Origin: Prorocentrum cordatum
Lineage: Eukaryota > Sar > Dinophyceae > Prorocentrales > Prorocentraceae
Direction of reading: 5' to 3'
DNA: 64,000 bases
Assembly: GCA_963575745.1 (NCBI GenBank)
Contig: CAUYUJ010015026.1
Coordinates: 214,942-278,941, forward strand
The translations under genes and the position numbers were made by a program. The notes below the pieces were generated by a model that was not told where the DNA came from, did not search any database, and saw only the letters and a program-made list of their open reading frames with translations. Within the stretch, counting starts at the first letter, position 1; the number at the start of each line of letters is the position of its first letter. Below are positions 23,825 to 35,440 of this stretch, in pieces.

Positions 23825-25655
23825 ATGGCCGCTGAGCGCGCACGCTACACGCGCAGGGCGCGCAAGCACAACACGCGCGCGGACTCGCCCGTGCACCCCA
23901 GGAATCCAGCCACGTTCCGATGCCCGCACAGCGCCCCTATCCACAGGGAATGCCCAGGCTGCCGCGAGGAGATGGAACGCGACCACCCTGCACACACTCA
24001 CGAGCTCAGCAAGCGCAGGGTCGCGGACCCTCACACACGGCCGCGCCCGCGCTCCGGCCAACACCCACGGGCACCAGCACGACCTGGAGGACCACGCCTT
24101 TCCAGTGACCAGCAGGCTCAACTACCCGGCGGAGCCGACCTGGGAGCAGCGGACGAATTTGCCCTGCCACCGGCGCCCGCAGGCACATCAGGAGCCAGTT
24201 CATCGTCTAGCGCAGTCCTCAGGGAGGCTTTGTGACTGGGACTGCGAGCCAGCCCAGTAAGAGTGAGAGCGCCGAGAATGACGGCGCCACGAGCCACCGA
24301 CGCAGCGGTCGGCAATACAACCCACTCCGAGTGGTCTCGCTTCGACGCCGGCACGTCACTGCGAGCACTACGCGGGAACTCGCATGAGACATGTACGCGA
24401 GAACTTCGCAAGTTATACCCCCGGTGGTGGCACGCCACTGAGGGGGAGATAGCAGGAGCATTACGCGCAGCCGAGATTCCCCATGACATCCTCGACCTCA
24501 TCCCTCAGTGGTCAAAAACTATAAGGAACGCCGAAAGTGGCAACCACCAGACAACAAGCCATCCCTACACTCCGCCTTTCGACACGATTCAACAAACACG
24601 TCGAGTGCGACACCCTGCACTGAAAGGAACTCACGATCATGCACCTGATCTGCGGCGTCTCACGGTGGCACAACGCCCAGGAGATCGACTCAAGGCAATC
24701 GACCGATCTTGGATCCAGCTGTTCGGCGCCTTGGAGACGCCCATCGTGGACGGCGAGGGCGGCATGACCTCAACGCACTTCGCGGAGGAGACCAGGAGGC
24801 GCGGAGTCCAGGTGAATACCAGAGCTCCGCGACAGCACGCTCGTTTCTTCGAAACGCGGGGCCATGCTAAGACACGCATTTCACGCCACAGAGGAGCAGC
24901 TCGAGCGCGAAGGTATCATCACAGCCAACTTTGACTCTATGCTGGCTCACGCAATTCTCGCGGGCTACAACCTCACCCACGCGGGCGGCGTTACATCGTG
25001 CAAGGTCGCCTTCGGAAGGCAATCGTCCATGCTGCCGCCACTAGAAGCAGACGAAGCGGGTGAGTGGGTCGGACAAGGTGAAGGGTGGGGACGCGTTGGG
25101 GGCGTGATCTGGCGACTACGTGGCCGGCGCCGACCCTTTTGCTCGTGGAAAAGCGCAGCCCAGCCGATTGCAGCGGCGACCAGCTCCCTGGTCAACCGCA
25201 CCTTCCGGACACGCTTCAACGTCGGCGACCAGGTGGAGACACATCTGCCCCCGAGCATGAAGGACGCGCCGGGCTGGGCGGCCCCTGCGACTGTCGCGTC
25301 TGTCGACCCAGCTCGAGGCAAGATAATGGTAGAGCACCGCCGAGCCGACATGGTTTGCAGACTGCAGGACGCCTGGCCCTTCATCGGTTTCGTCTTCGAC
25401 GACATGGTCATTGGCTTGGCGCGATCTGGCCTGGCCTGGGACCGAGAGGAGAACTTCCTGGGGCACATCATACGGGGATCCGGTACCAGGGCCGTCGGCC
25501 ATTGGGAAGACGCGAGGGGCGTTCAGACCACCACGCAGACACGGCAACGCCCCGGCACCCTCGAAGTTTTGCGCCACGCATCCCGCAGATGCTTTCAGCT
25601 GCCAGACGTTTGTGCCATACGTCCGCTACGCGGCCAGTACTCTGTGGGTGACTGA
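23825..25655 (+). pseudogene. Copia-type integrase, frameshifted
   Basis: A Cys/His segment (CPGCREEMERDHPAHTHEL) lies at about 23,957-24,015. After it comes LRKLYPRWWHATEGE, matching the HHCC-like integrase N-terminus. Core residues: first Asp in RFNKHVECD (24,609-24,611, different frame), HLICGVSRWH (about 24,640-24,670), second Asp in IVDGEGGMTS (24,749-24,751), and Glu in QHARFFE (24,851-24,853), with 33 residues between the second Asp and the Glu. Another frame change leads to LREG-like EREGIITANFDSMLAHAI, GGVTSCKVAFGRQ, and RFNVGDQVET...APGWAAPATV, the typical C-terminal segment. The integrase would insert cDNA into the host genome. At least three frame changes make it non-functional. 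Confidence 0.7.
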
Positions 25656-25769
25656 CTGGGCTGCACGCGCAGCCTCGTCATCTGGTGGACCCCATCAGAG
25701 TCTGGATGTCATTTAGCAGGTCCACCTCGACGGCGTCCAGTCCGACATCCATGCTCTCGCCAGCGAGCA

Positions 25770-26185
25770 GTGGAAGGAAGCTCGCATCGCCCAGTTCACG
25801 TCGCAGCGGGGCCCGTCTCTGCCGACGAGATCAGGAAGCTGAGAGAAGAGGGAGGCGATGCTGTGCCAGCGACCCTTCTCGTGGACGGGACTTCCGTCTT
25901 CACGGCATTGGTCACGATCTTGTCCGGCCACCGTCCGAGAACAGCATGGCTGGCCATCTGCGGCGTTTATCAGTCCAACTTCGCACCAGGCTGATTGACA
26001 CTCGCGACACGCGGGCCGACCCCATGTTTAGTGGGAGTACAGGCTGGGAGCTGCTCCTGGAAATCATGAATGGCCAGCTCAGCCACGACCAAAACACTGT
26101 CAAGCTGAACGAAAAAAGGCACAACAAGTTCGTGCCCAGCCCCCAACAGCGACTTCACCATCAAGGAGGAGGGCGTCACGAATGA
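25770..26185 (+). pseudogene. C-terminal RNase H remnant of a Copia-type Pol
   Basis: LLVDGTSVFTAL in one frame continues, after a shift near 25,910, as PPSENSMAGHLRRL, then DTRDTRADPM, then LLEIMNGQLSHDQNT. Copia-type elements have a matching tail (DTRDM-AD-LTKG, LxxxMNG). The RT catalytic domain that should precede it is absent. Confidence 0.65.
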
Positions 26186-26190
26186 TTGAA

Positions 26191-26870
26191 CGATCAGGCG
26201 CCCACATCTCCCAGACAACGCTCGCGAATGCGACGTCCGATTGTGCCAGTGAGGGTTGACAAGTTTACGCAAAGCCGACCAAAGTGACGAAGTCACCGGG
26301 TTGTCCAACATCGCCAGCAGTTGTGGCTTGGGCTTGCAGGACCACGTCATCGCAGTTCACGGCGTCAGCGATGGCAGAGAGGGATACAGGTTCTTGCATT
26401 GCGCGAGCCACGTTCACGAATGCGACATAGCAAGGCGTGCAAGAGATGGGCTGCTTCCGTGGACTATGTTCGTGGAGCAGCAGGCGCAAAGAATGAGCAC
26501 GCACGTGAGTGAAGCCTGCTCTATCTAATCGTCTGCTGCCTGCAGCTTTCTATGAGGCTGCGTTGGCTGCCGCACGGTTTGCGCGCGGCGGACGAGAAGG
26601 CACAAGAATCTTGTCTGAGCACCAGACTCGGACGGCATGTCCCCTTTGTGCCCCTGACCTTTTTGTATGTTGTATAGACAGAAAGACGGAGCTGCACGTA
26701 AGGAACAGGCGTGTCCCTGGGCATTTAGCTCAAGGAGCGTTCCTGGCGCGCCCGCTTTATTCTCTTTTGACACTCTCCTTATACCGGCCTTACAGAAACA
26801 TGTGTTTCTCATACACATATAATTCATTATTACCTTCACCCTTCTTTTCACGCTAGACCAACGTAAGGAA
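26191..26870. other. Unassigned sequence after the retroelement
   Basis: Two diverged copies of a GTTC(A/G)(C/T)GAATGCGAC motif (26,225 and 26,405) relate it to the retroelement spacer. The rest shows no gene. Confidence 0.4.
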
Positions 26871-26879
26871 CGAGCCTGT

Positions 26880-26970
26880 CGCGTTCCTCATCCTCCTCCT
26901 CCTTCCCCTCCTCCTCCTCCTCCTCCTCCTCCGCCTCCTCCTCCTCCTCCTCCTCCGCCTCCTCCTCCGC
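26880..26970 (+). repeat. (TCC)n simple repeat
   Basis: TCC triplets with a few TCCGCC interruptions. Confidence 0.95.
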
Positions 26971-26984
26971 ATCCGCTCCTTGAA

Positions 26985-27260
26985 GATAACCCCTCCTTGT
27001 CGCACCTCCAGACGTGTTGGCAACGCGGGCACGGCGTTTCGCTTGAGACTTCCTCACCATTCAGCATCCTGAAGCTTGAAATTTGCAGCAGTTCCACGGG
27101 CGGGGGGAGGGTAGCTTTCAAACCCGGAATTCTCGTTTTAACGCCCTGCATGTTCGGTTGAAGAGTTTGCAATAGTTATAGGGTTCGAGGGGGTTGTGCT
27201 CAAAATGGAATTATCGCCCTAGCGCCGCGCACACGCATTTTAAGAATTAGTTCGGTGAAG
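26985..27260 (+). repeat. Dispersed repeat related to the ~100-bp satellite
   Basis: TTGTCGCACCTCCAGACGTGT..GGCGTTTCGCTTGAGAC and CGCCGCGCACAC recur at 46,920-47,080 (CACCACCAGACGTGT, GGGCGTTTCGCTTGAGAC), where the same start leads into the ~100-bp satellite. Confidence 0.65.
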
Positions 27261-27289
27261 GATCCAACCGTATGCAGTTGTGGGTGCCG

Positions 27290-28260
27290 TCGTTGTACCC
27301 ATTGCACTCGATGGAGATCTCTACGGAGCCACGAAACGTGTGAGGGGTGTGCCACGATGGGTGCGGTGGGCGCACGCAAGCGCTTGCATGTGGGCTGTCG
27401 GTGAAGTTCCTTGTGGGGCCACGAAACGCGTGAGGGGTGTGCCAAGATGGAGGCGGTGGGCGCGTGCGAGCGCTGGCATGCGGGCTTTCCGTGGAGTTTC
27501 CTATGGGGCCGCGAAACGTGCGACGGGTGTGCCAAAATGGGCGCGGCGGCCACATGCGAGCGTTGGCGTGTGGGCCGTCGGTGGGAGCTTCCTATGGGGC
27601 CACGAAACGCGTGAGAGGTGTACCAAAATTGGTGCGGCGGCCGCATGCAAGCGCTGGCATCGGGGCCGTCAGTGGAGCCCCCCATATGGGGCCACGAAAC
27701 GTGCGAGGGTATCCCTAAATGGGCGCGGCGGGCGCATGCAAGCGTTGGCATTTGAGCCATCGGTTGAGCTCCCCATGTGGCCACGAAACGTGTGAGGGGT
27801 GTGCCAAAATGGGTGCGGCGGCCACATGCGAGCGCTGGCATCTGGGCCGTCGATGCCCGATGGGGCCACGAAGTTTATGAGGGGTGTATCAAAATGGGCA
27901 CGGTGGCCTCATGCAAACGTTGGCATCTGGGCAGTCGGTGAAGCTTCCTTTGGGGCCACGAAACGTGTGAGGGATGTGCCAAAATGGGTGCGGTGGCCGC
28001 ACGCGAGCGCTGGCATGTGGGCATTCGATGGAGCTCCATATGGGGCCACGAAGCGTGTGAAGGGCTTGCCAGCATGGCCGCGGTGGCAGCATTCGAGCGT
28101 TGGCAAATGGGCTGCTAGCGGAGTGCACGATGGGGCCACGAAACGCGTGAGGGGTGTGCCAAAATTGGCGCGGTGGCCGCATTCGAGCGCTGGCATTTGG
28201 GTATTCGGTGGAGCTCCTAATGATATGGGGATACGAAACGTGTGAGGGGTGCTCCACAGT
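27290..28260 (+). repeat. 90-bp tandem repeat array, locus 1 (11 copies)
   Basis: GGGGCCACGAAACGTGTGAG marks units starting at 27,331; 27,421; 27,511; 27,602; 27,694; 27,783; 27,868; 27,958; 28,048; 28,138; 28,233. The step is mostly exactly 90 bp. Because 90 is 30 codons, one frame encodes a repeating GATKRVRGVPKWARW-type peptide, and the other strand is open too. I treat these as repeat ORFs, not a gene. Confidence 0.85.
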
Positions 28261-28900
28261 GAGGGAGGTGACGGAAGGAGGGTGGAGGAGGAGGAGCAGG
28301 AGGAGAGGAGAGGAGATGCGGGATTTGTTTTCAAAACGAGGACCCAACACCCCAGGATGGTTGGGAATTGAAGCAGTTACAGGGGTGGAGGGGTCAAATC
28401 TAGTTGGCAGCAAGTGCAGTGATGGAGGGTGTGCGTTTCAAAAAGAAGTTTGCACATCAGCGCCGCGCACGTTCTTCTCAGGTTTGAAACAGTTTTAATC
28501 AGATAGGGTGATGGAAGGCTCCTTCGCGAAACGGTGATATCGCACAAGCGCTGTCACCTACGCCCTAAAAGATAGAAGCAGGTGCAAGGATGCAGAGGGT
28601 CCGAAGTCAGTTCTCATCCTAGCGCCTCGCACATTCGTCGTAACAGCTTGCGGCAACAAGGATGAGAAGTGAGTGGTTTCAGAATGGGTCCTCGCTCGGG
28701 ACCTTCCTGAGTCTACACAAACTTGAACACATGTAACGGCTGCACGGATGGAGGGCGTTTCGTTGTCAGCATGGTGGTATCGTTGGGGACTTCTTGGGAT
28801 GCAGGACCAGAGCAGCAAAGTTGCGCTACAGTTACACTGACGGGGGGGAGTCAAAGCGGTGATATCACGGGACGCTTCGCTGAAATGCATGACCAGATCG
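28261..28900 (-). repeat. 90-bp array head and ~100-bp satellite fragments
   Basis: Read on the minus strand, 28,365-28,261 is CCAACCATCCTGGGGTGTTG, then GTCCTCGTTTTGAAAAC, then (TCCTC)n leading into the 90-bp array. The same head precedes the arrays at 33,715 and 42,865. From about 28,380 to 28,900, pieces with GCGCCGCGCAC(G/A)TTC and ATGGAGGG(C/T) resemble the satellite at 46,905-48,800. Confidence 0.6.
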
Positions 28901-29339
28901 GTTCAGCATTCTTTATTGTTCGCCAGAAGGATGCAAGGCATGTTTGTTGTCAAATGGAGGTCGCGCTTGAACGGTCGGGCAGCAGGGTGCTAGTCTTTCT
29001 AGGGGGCCCTTGTTGCAGTGAAAAGGAAGGCCTGTAGGGACTGTGAAAGGGGAAGTTGGAACGGAATGGTGTTTTGCACCATTGTCAACGCATAGTGGGG
29101 TGTCTCTTTTATTCATCTTCATACGCCCACCCCCCTTTATCCTCATACTTCTCCGCATTCTCCTCCGATTGCCCTTTCTCGTTCGCCTCCTCCTCCTCCG
29201 ACCCCCCCTCCCCCCGCCGTCTCTTTCATATCCGTAAGGGCTTCGCAACATGCCGCCGGCCCCCTGTCTCGGATAATGGGAGATGCAAAAGCTAAATCAT
29301 GAGGTCTGGGCGCCGCCGTGAAGCAGTGTCGGGACCTCA
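28901..29339. other. Unassigned stretch with a C/T-rich tract
   Basis: 29,125-29,225 is CT-rich (CTCCGATT, CCTCCTCCTCC). No gene seen. Confidence 0.5.
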
Positions 29340-29950
29340 TTGTTTTTCGACCCTGACCCTACGGATCTGCGTCACGGGTGCCACCGAATTTCAGAAATGT
29401 GGCAAATTCTTTGTGCTTTTGGACCCTGACCCTACGGATCTGCGTGAGGGGTGCCGCCGAATTTCAGAAATGTTGCAAATCCCATGTGTTTTTGGACCCT
29501 GACCCTGCCGATCTGCGTGAGGGGTGCCGCTGAATTTTAGACATGTGGCAAATCCCATATGTGTTTGGACCCTGACCCTGCCGATCTGCGTGAGGGGTGC
29601 CACCAGATTTCAGAAATGTGGCCAATCCCATGTGTTCTTGGACCCTGACCCCGCCGATCTTCGTGAGGGGTGCCACCGGATTTCAGAAATGCGGCAAACC
29701 CCCTGACCCCGCCGATTTGCGTGAGGGGTGCCACCCAATGTCAGAAGTGGATCAAATCCATTGTGTTTTTGGACCCTGACCCCGCCGATCTGCGTGAGGG
29801 GTGCCACCAGATTTCAGACATGTGGCAAATCCTATATGTGTTTGGACCCTGACCCCGCCGATCTGCGTGAGGAGTGCCACCGAATTTCAGATATATGGCA
29901 AATCCAATGTGTTTTTGGACCCTGACCCCGCCGATCTGCGTGAGGGGGTC
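29340..29950 (+). repeat. 73-bp tandem repeat, 9 copies
   Basis: ACCCTGACCC starts units at 29,350; 29,423; 29,496; 29,569; 29,642; 29,700; 29,773; 29,846; 29,919. Every step is 73 bp except one 58-bp truncated unit. Each has GAT(C/T)TGCGTGAGGGGTGCC and TTTCAGA.ATG(T/C)GGCAAA. As 73 is not a multiple of 3, the short ORFs cycle through the frames. Confidence 0.95.
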
Positions 29951-31420
29951 CAATTTTTACCCACCCCAGCAATTCAGAGCACACTCAGGGCGTGGTAAGA
30001 ATGCCCGTTTTGGGCCTCCCCCCTCGCGCGGTCCATCAACAAGGAACAGTAAGCAGCAAGAAGCAGAATTGTAACAGTGGAAACTGGAAGCTGCAACTGG
30101 TATAGGAAACTGCGAACCTTCGCTCTACAGCCTGGTGACCCTACAAGGGGGCAGGCGGATTCCTCTCCCCAGGCTCATCCCCCTCTTCCTCTCCCCTCCT
30201 CATTCTGCCCACCTCTGCCTCTTCCCCTGCTTCTTCCGTATCATCTTGTGTCTCTTCCTACCCTACGGCGACGTTGACCGCCCCAGTTGCGACGGCGACG
30301 GCACCGGGTGGCGGCGCGCAGCGCAGGAGCGTGCAACAGGTAGTGGAAACTATTGCGGTACAGTAGTGGCGGCTGAACCAGCGACCCAGCGGCGACAGGG
30401 ACAAGGATTGCAGCGGCAGCGGCAGGCGGATGGGGACACAGCGAGAAGGGCGACGACAAAGGCCTGCGGCGAGCGCAGGTGCCGACAACTGGCGGCAGCG
30501 GCGGTGATGCGGCTGTACGACAGGGACAGACTCGACAGTCGTGGCAGCAGCGGTGCCGACACAACGGCGGACACCCTTTGAGCGCCGACGAGGGCAATGC
30601 GAGGAGCGGGGGCGCGCAAGTGTGGCAGCAGCGGTGGCGATACGACTGCGGCAGCGGTGGCGCGGAGAGATCGCAGCGGTGGCGGGGGCACGACGACGGT
30701 TTCGACGACGACGGCGGCGACGATGGCGGCGACGACGACTGTCCTCCGCCCAGGGGGCTCGAGCAGGACGCTATCGTGGTGCCCTCGGGGGGGGGGGGGG
30801 CTTGCTGGGGAAGGGGGGGTGAAAGACAAGCTGGGCGTGTGCGTAACTAGTCTGGCCTGCCCGACTTATTCGTTTTGTCCCGTTCCGTTGCGTTTCCTTC
30901 CCGATTGCCAGTGTCCTGGAGGCTTATATTCCATGCGCCATGGTTGCGGCGGTCAAGCATCAACATGCCCGTCCCAAGGGGGAGAACCAGGCAACGGTGT
31001 CCAAGATCGTTGTTTGGTGCGTGGAGCCGTTCGAACCCATGTGAACCAATGGTATTGCAAAGAGACAGTTTCAGAGCACGCAGGAAATCATGCGACATTG
31101 AACGGTCGGCCTAAAGTGACAACTAAGCGAGGACCACGTCGGCTGGGTATCGCGTTGTAAGACCATCGGGAACACAGCAGGGTGTTTGCCGGCGTGGACC
31201 CAATCAGTGGGTTTTGGTGCGCTCGATCTGGATTGCGCGTGATGCCGTATGTGCACGTTGCGCATATGTGTTGCAATGCTTACATGTGTGCACGCATCTG
31301 CGTGATATGCAGACACACATATATGTATATATAAAAATACACACACATGTATTTGAGATATGATGCATCGATGTTTGTTGTTCAAGTGATGTGGTGTTAT
31401 TTACGTGGTGCTGTTAAACC
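29951..31420. other. Unassigned region with GC-rich and AT-rich parts
   Basis: 30,250-30,840 is rich in GGCGG/GCAGCG and open in several frames. 31,230-31,350 is alternating pyrimidine-purine (CATATATGTATATATA, CACACACATG). No gene or RNA recognised. Confidence 0.45.
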
Positions 31421-31475
31421 AGTGAATAATGAGTTGTCAGCCCCACTGCTCAAGCAAACATCCCACTCGGTCGGC
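31421..31475 (+). repeat. Short dispersed repeat shared with 44,934-44,975
   Basis: GAGTTGTC..C(C/T)CCACTGCTC followed by GCAAACATCCCAC occurs at both places. Both precede a disrupted AAGA(G/C)..TGA(T/G)G segment. Confidence 0.7.
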
Positions 31476-31519
31476 GTCGTAAGAGATTGTGATGTTAAGG
31501 CTCTCTCTTGGCTCACTCT

Positions 31520-32050
31520 TTCTTCGCGTTCGATCGAACCCTCCTTGGGGATATAGCTTCCTTTCCTGCCACAGGTAGTTGGCGCCGCCCCCAAAGCAGG
31601 AGAACGGAAGAAGGAGGGAACGGACAAGGGGGAGGGAGAAGGATGGAGCACGAGAAAGATTAGCAGGAGCGGGTGTAGGAGCAGGAGAACAAGCGGCAGA
31701 ACCAGACGGACAGGTCGGGCGGGCGGACCCTGACGGGCGGGTCGGGCGGACAAGCCCAGACGGCCAGGGGGTCGAGCGGGCGCGTCGCTGAAGCGTCAGT
31801 CCTGAATGAATAGCGAGGAGGTCTCGAGCGGTAGCGCGATCCCCAAGTACATCGCGAGGAAGTCCAGTGCAAGAGCGGGATTGATTGTCGAGGGCGCGGC
31901 GTGTCAATAAAATGCGAGGAAGTCCCACGCGAGAGCGCGAGTCTCGGACAAATTGTGAGAAAGCTTCGCGCGAGAACGCGATGCTGAACAAATTGTGAGG
32001 TAGTATCAGGCTGGAGCCGCTCTTGTGGTAAACCAGAAGCCAGGGGCACA
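31520..32050 (+). repeat. Dispersed repeat R1, copy 2
   Basis: Aligns with 3,950-4,470: CAGGTAGTTGGCGC, GACAAGGGGGAGGGAGAAGG, CAGGTCGGGCGGGC, TGTCGAGGGCGCGGCGT and repeated GCGAGGAAGTCC.CGCGAGAGCGCGA. Confidence 0.75.
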
Positions 32051-32149
32051 CTCTAAGGCCCACAGCTCCCCCCTAAAAAAACAGCCAATTTAACAAAAAA
32101 TCCATGGGCACTGGAGCAGAGAGATCCGCAATATGTTTTAAAGAAAGGA

Positions 32150-32345
32150 GATGTCAACGATCACTTTACCGTCACGCGCCATGATGCTACATTCCATTTG
32201 CATCCGTCATGATTGCACACCTTGTTGGGGGAATTGTACAAAAAGGGTGGCGAGATTCCCGCACCCAGATCTCCCGCCCAAGGAGGTCGAGCCAACACTT
32301 CTCCCGCGGCACTTCCTCATTTCCAGCTCGCATGAGACATCAAAA
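32150..32345 (+). repeat. Dispersed repeat R2, copy 1
   Basis: Matches 34,765-34,955: CATGATGCTACATTCCA / CATGCTTCTACATGCCA, CATCC(G/A)TCATGAT, CTCACCCAGAT.TCCCGC and AAGGAGGTCGAGCCAAC. Sits downstream of R1 here; 32,346-32,655 holds nothing I recognise. Confidence 0.75.
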
Positions 32346-32654
32346 GAGCATGACCAACTTGGGGAGCGGACAGAGGGGAGACTACCCTCAAACCGCCTTG
32401 CGCCATTCGGTGCGTTCTTCTGTGAGGAAACCGTGAAAGAAATTGCAACGAATTCGCCATGCAAAAAATGGTGCGCACCCAGAAAAAACCTGCTGTAGTT
32501 GAACAGTCACGCTCTGGCAGTTAAAACTCGGCGCTCCCAGGCCGGCCACGCCCCTTAAGGAAGTACACTGGTCCGCGTTCCACAGGCTACGCCCAAGGAA
32601 GTATCGATCAGGAGCCCTTGTCGTGACAGTTGGGCCTCCACACGTTTTTATTGA

Positions 32655-33535
32655 ATTGCGAGGAAGTCTCGAGCGAGAGCGCCCTGCTTGAGTTTGGGTG
32701 CCTCTGTGGCCAGGGTCTCGGAGTAAACTGTGAGGAAGCATCGAGCTTGCATTCCGAAAAGGCTCGACCGAGAGCGCCGTTCGTAAATTTCTGGGCCCTC
32801 TCTGGCCGGGGCGTTTCGGTGCAAATTGTGAGGGAATATAGAATGGGTTGCCGTTGTCGTCGTGGTTAAGCCTCCAACACGTTGAATGCAGTGCAAGGAA
32901 GTCTCGAGCGAGACCGACGTTCCTGACTTTCGGTGCCTTTCTTGCCAGGGCGTCTCACAGGAAGTATCGAGCGGGAGCCCTTGTCGTCATGGCCGGGCCT
33001 CCGTCAACAAGTGCAAGGACGTCTCGAGCAACAGCGCCGTGCTTGAGTTTGGGGGCGTTTCTGGCCAGGGCCTCTAGGAGTAAATTGTTAGGCTTATCGA
33101 GCGGGAGTCGTCGACGTCGCAGTTTGGTCTCCACCAACTTCATTGCCTTGAAATCCATTGGCCTGCAAGGAAGTCTCAACGAGAGCGCCGTCCCTGAGTG
33201 GTGGGCCCTCTCTGGCCAGGGCGTCTCGGAATAAATTGTGAGGTAGTCTCATGCGGTGGCCATTGTCGTCCCACTTGATTGAATTGCAAGGAAGTCTCAA
33301 CGAGAGCGCCGTCCCTGAGTTTGGGGCCTGCTCTGGCCAGGATCTCTCGGAAATAGATTGTGAGGATGTATCGAGAGGTAGCCGTTGTCGTCGCAGTTGG
33401 GTCTCCACCTACTTGGTTGGATTGCAAAGGAGTCTCAAACAGAGCGCCGTTCCTGAGTTTTCGGCCCTCTTTGGCCAGGCCTTTCGGAGTGAATTGTACG
33501 GAAGTGTCGAGCGGGAGCGTTGTTGTTGCTGGTGA
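32655..33535 (+). repeat. ~120-155 bp tandem repeat, 6-7 copies
   Basis: Units begin with (A/G)AGGAAGTCTC at 32,660; 32,895; 33,015; 33,167; 33,288; 33,426 and contain GAGCGCCGT.CCTGAGTTT, CTCTGGCCAGGGCGTCTCGG, AAATTGTGAGG and ATCGAGCGGGAGCC. The opening is the same subrepeat as in R1. A partial unit lies near 32,760. Confidence 0.8.
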
Positions 33536-33564
33536 AATATCATGTCTCAAGAATAGTTATTGAT

Positions 33565-34272
33565 GATGTCACTCTCTGGTGCCCACTTGGTTCCCAACCA
33601 TCTCTTGGTGTTGGGTCCTCGTTTTGTAGAGACAGCGCCCGCGTTCCTACCGCTGCCCCCCCCCCTCCCCATCCATCCTTGCATTTGCCTTCCGCACCAG
33701 CCAACAATTTCTGCACATTCTTCACGCTTCGTGGACCCATCGGGAGCTCCACCGAGGGCCCCAGTGGCTGCGCTCGCATGGCACCACCGCACCCATGTCG
33801 GCACACTTCGCACACGTTTTGTGGCCCCATGCGGAGCTCCACCGAAGGCCCGCTGCGCTCGCATGGCACCACCGCGCCCACTTCGTCTCACCCCTCACAC
33901 GCTTCGCCGCCCCATACGGAGCTCCACCGAGGGCCCCAGTGGCTGCGCTCGCATGGTACCACAGCGCCCATATCGGCACACCTTTCACACGCTTCGTGGC
34001 CCCATAGGAATCTCCACCGACGGCCCCAGTGGCTGCGCTCGCATAGCACCACCGCAACCACGTCGGCGCACCCCTCACACGTGGCCCCATAGGGAGCCCC
34101 ACCGAGGGCCCCAGTGGCTGCGCTCGCATGGAATCGCCACACCAATGTTGGCGCACCTCTCACACGTTTTGTGGCCCCATAGGAATAGGAATCTCCACCG
34201 AGGGCCCCAGTGATTGCGCTCGCATGGCACCACCGCGCCCATGTCGGCGCACCACTCACACGTTGATCAGCC
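33565..34272 (+). repeat. 90-bp array with head, locus 2 (minus-type units, 7 copies)
   Basis: The head (CCCAACCATCTCTTGGTGTTG, GTCCTCGTTTTGTAGAGACAGCGCCC) is followed by a C-rich tract. Units marked by GTGGCCCCAT(A/C) follow at 33,731; 33,821; 33,907; 33,997; 34,081; 34,171; 34,267. Unit sequence is the reverse complement of locus 1. Confidence 0.8.
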
Positions 34273-34640
34273 CCGTATGGGAGTTCCGCCCGCTCAACCT
34301 TGCCGCCCGGGCTTGTCCGCCCGACCCGCCCGATAGGGTCCGCCCGCCCGACACGCCCGTCTGGCTCTGCCACTTGTTTTCTGCTCCGATCCCCCTCCTG
34401 TTAATCTTTCTCATGCTCCATCCTTCTCCCGCCCCCTTGTCCCTTCTTTCCATTATCCCTCCTCTTCCCCTGTTCTAGGGGCTGCGCCAACTACACGTGG
34501 CAGGTAAGGAAGATACACCCCCAAGGGGGCACGGTCGAAGACGAAGAGGGTGGGTATCGAGGGTTCGGGATATACGTGTTGAACAGTTCTAGAGCAGATA
34601 AGAGCGAACAGTCTTAAAATGATTGTTGCTGTTGCTTGGG
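34273..34640 (-). repeat. Dispersed repeat R1, copy 3 (inverted)
   Basis: Reverse complement matches 3,870-4,210, including CAATCATTTTAA, CGACCGTGCCCCCTTGG, and the GGCAGAGCCAGACGG / GTCGGGCGGGC block. It directly abuts the 90-bp array. Confidence 0.75.
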
Positions 34641-34764
34641 ACACAGTTTGGGCGCACTCGCGAAACGCTTGAGCATGAGCCTCCAGTTCGAAGGACATGT
34701 AGCCGCCTGATCCGAGGCGAGAACGCCAGAGCGCATTGAGGGGTCCAACAATAATAAGCGTTGA

Positions 34765-35440
34765 GTAACTTATTCAGCAACCATTTTACCCTCATGGGGC
34801 ATGCTTCTACATGCCACATGCATCCATCATGATGCAACCCACCTCCTGGGAGAACTACATAAATAGAGGGACTTGTGTTCCCTCACCCAGATATCCCGCT
34901 CAAGGAGGTCGAGCCAACTCTTCCCCGAGGCACTTTCTACGACCTTCAGCTAGGGAGTTTCAGGCGGAAGCCTTGGTTTTGTTGGAGGGCCGGCATCGAG
35001 CAAAAGCGCCAGTCATGAGTTGTAAGCACGTAAGCATCGAGCAACACGATATTCGTGTAGAATGGCTGGCTTGCAGCGCAAGGCGTGAGCACCACCCCTG
35101 AGTCAAAAGCAAAGAAGTACAATTGGAGGACTGGCTATCGGCGGCGAGCAGACAGCGCTTCTCCTGAGCCAAATACATAGAAGTGTCGAGCGGAAGCGTT
35201 AGTTTTGTTGAAGGGCCAGTTTTCGGCGGAGAGCAAGAGCGCCAATGCTAAGCAAAAGTTGAGGAGATATCGAGCGGGAACGTCGTTGTTGTAGGTGGGG
35301 CCGTTTGCGGCGCCGAGGCGAGAGCGCCAGTCTTGGGTCAAAAGCAAAGACGTATCGACCAGGACCGCTGGTTCTGTTTGAGGGCTGGTTTTCGGCGGCG
35401 AGCAAGGAGCAAGAGTACCGGTCCTGAGTAGAAAACGCGG
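34765..35440 (+). repeat. Dispersed repeat R2, copy 2, plus related subrepeats
   Basis: R2 at 34,765-34,955. From there to about 35,430, units with GAGCAA(A)AGCGCCAGTC.TGAG, ATCGAGC(G/A)GGAGC.TTGGTTTTG and GGCTGGC/GGGCCAG recur at roughly 110-130 bp, a diverged relative of the 32,655 array. Confidence 0.6.

Larger units (their letters stand above)
21501..26190 (+). mobile_element. Decayed Copia-type LTR retroelement with dUTPase, RT missing
   Basis: Domain order along the plus strand is dUTPase, spacer, zinc-binding-like segment, integrase core, integrase C-terminal GWxxPA segment, then the C-terminal tail of a Copia RNase H. Integrase before RNase H is the Ty1/Copia order. Only about 100 bp lie between the integrase end and the RNase H start, so the RT has been lost. 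No LTRs or primer-binding site recognised; the 5' part may lie across the gap. Confidence 0.7.

Noticed and set aside
27200-28245. Repetitive protein gene over the 90-bp array
   Set aside because: Both strands are open, unit-length changes of 1-5 bp break frames, and there is no start context or signal. Kept as a finding to test, not as a gene.
31010-31060. tRNA-like GTTCGAACC B-box
   Set aside because: No acceptor or anticodon stems can be formed around it.
31300-31340. TATA-like sequence (TATATGTATATATA) as a promoter
   Set aside because: No gene follows, and the AT dinucleotide run is better described as low complexity.
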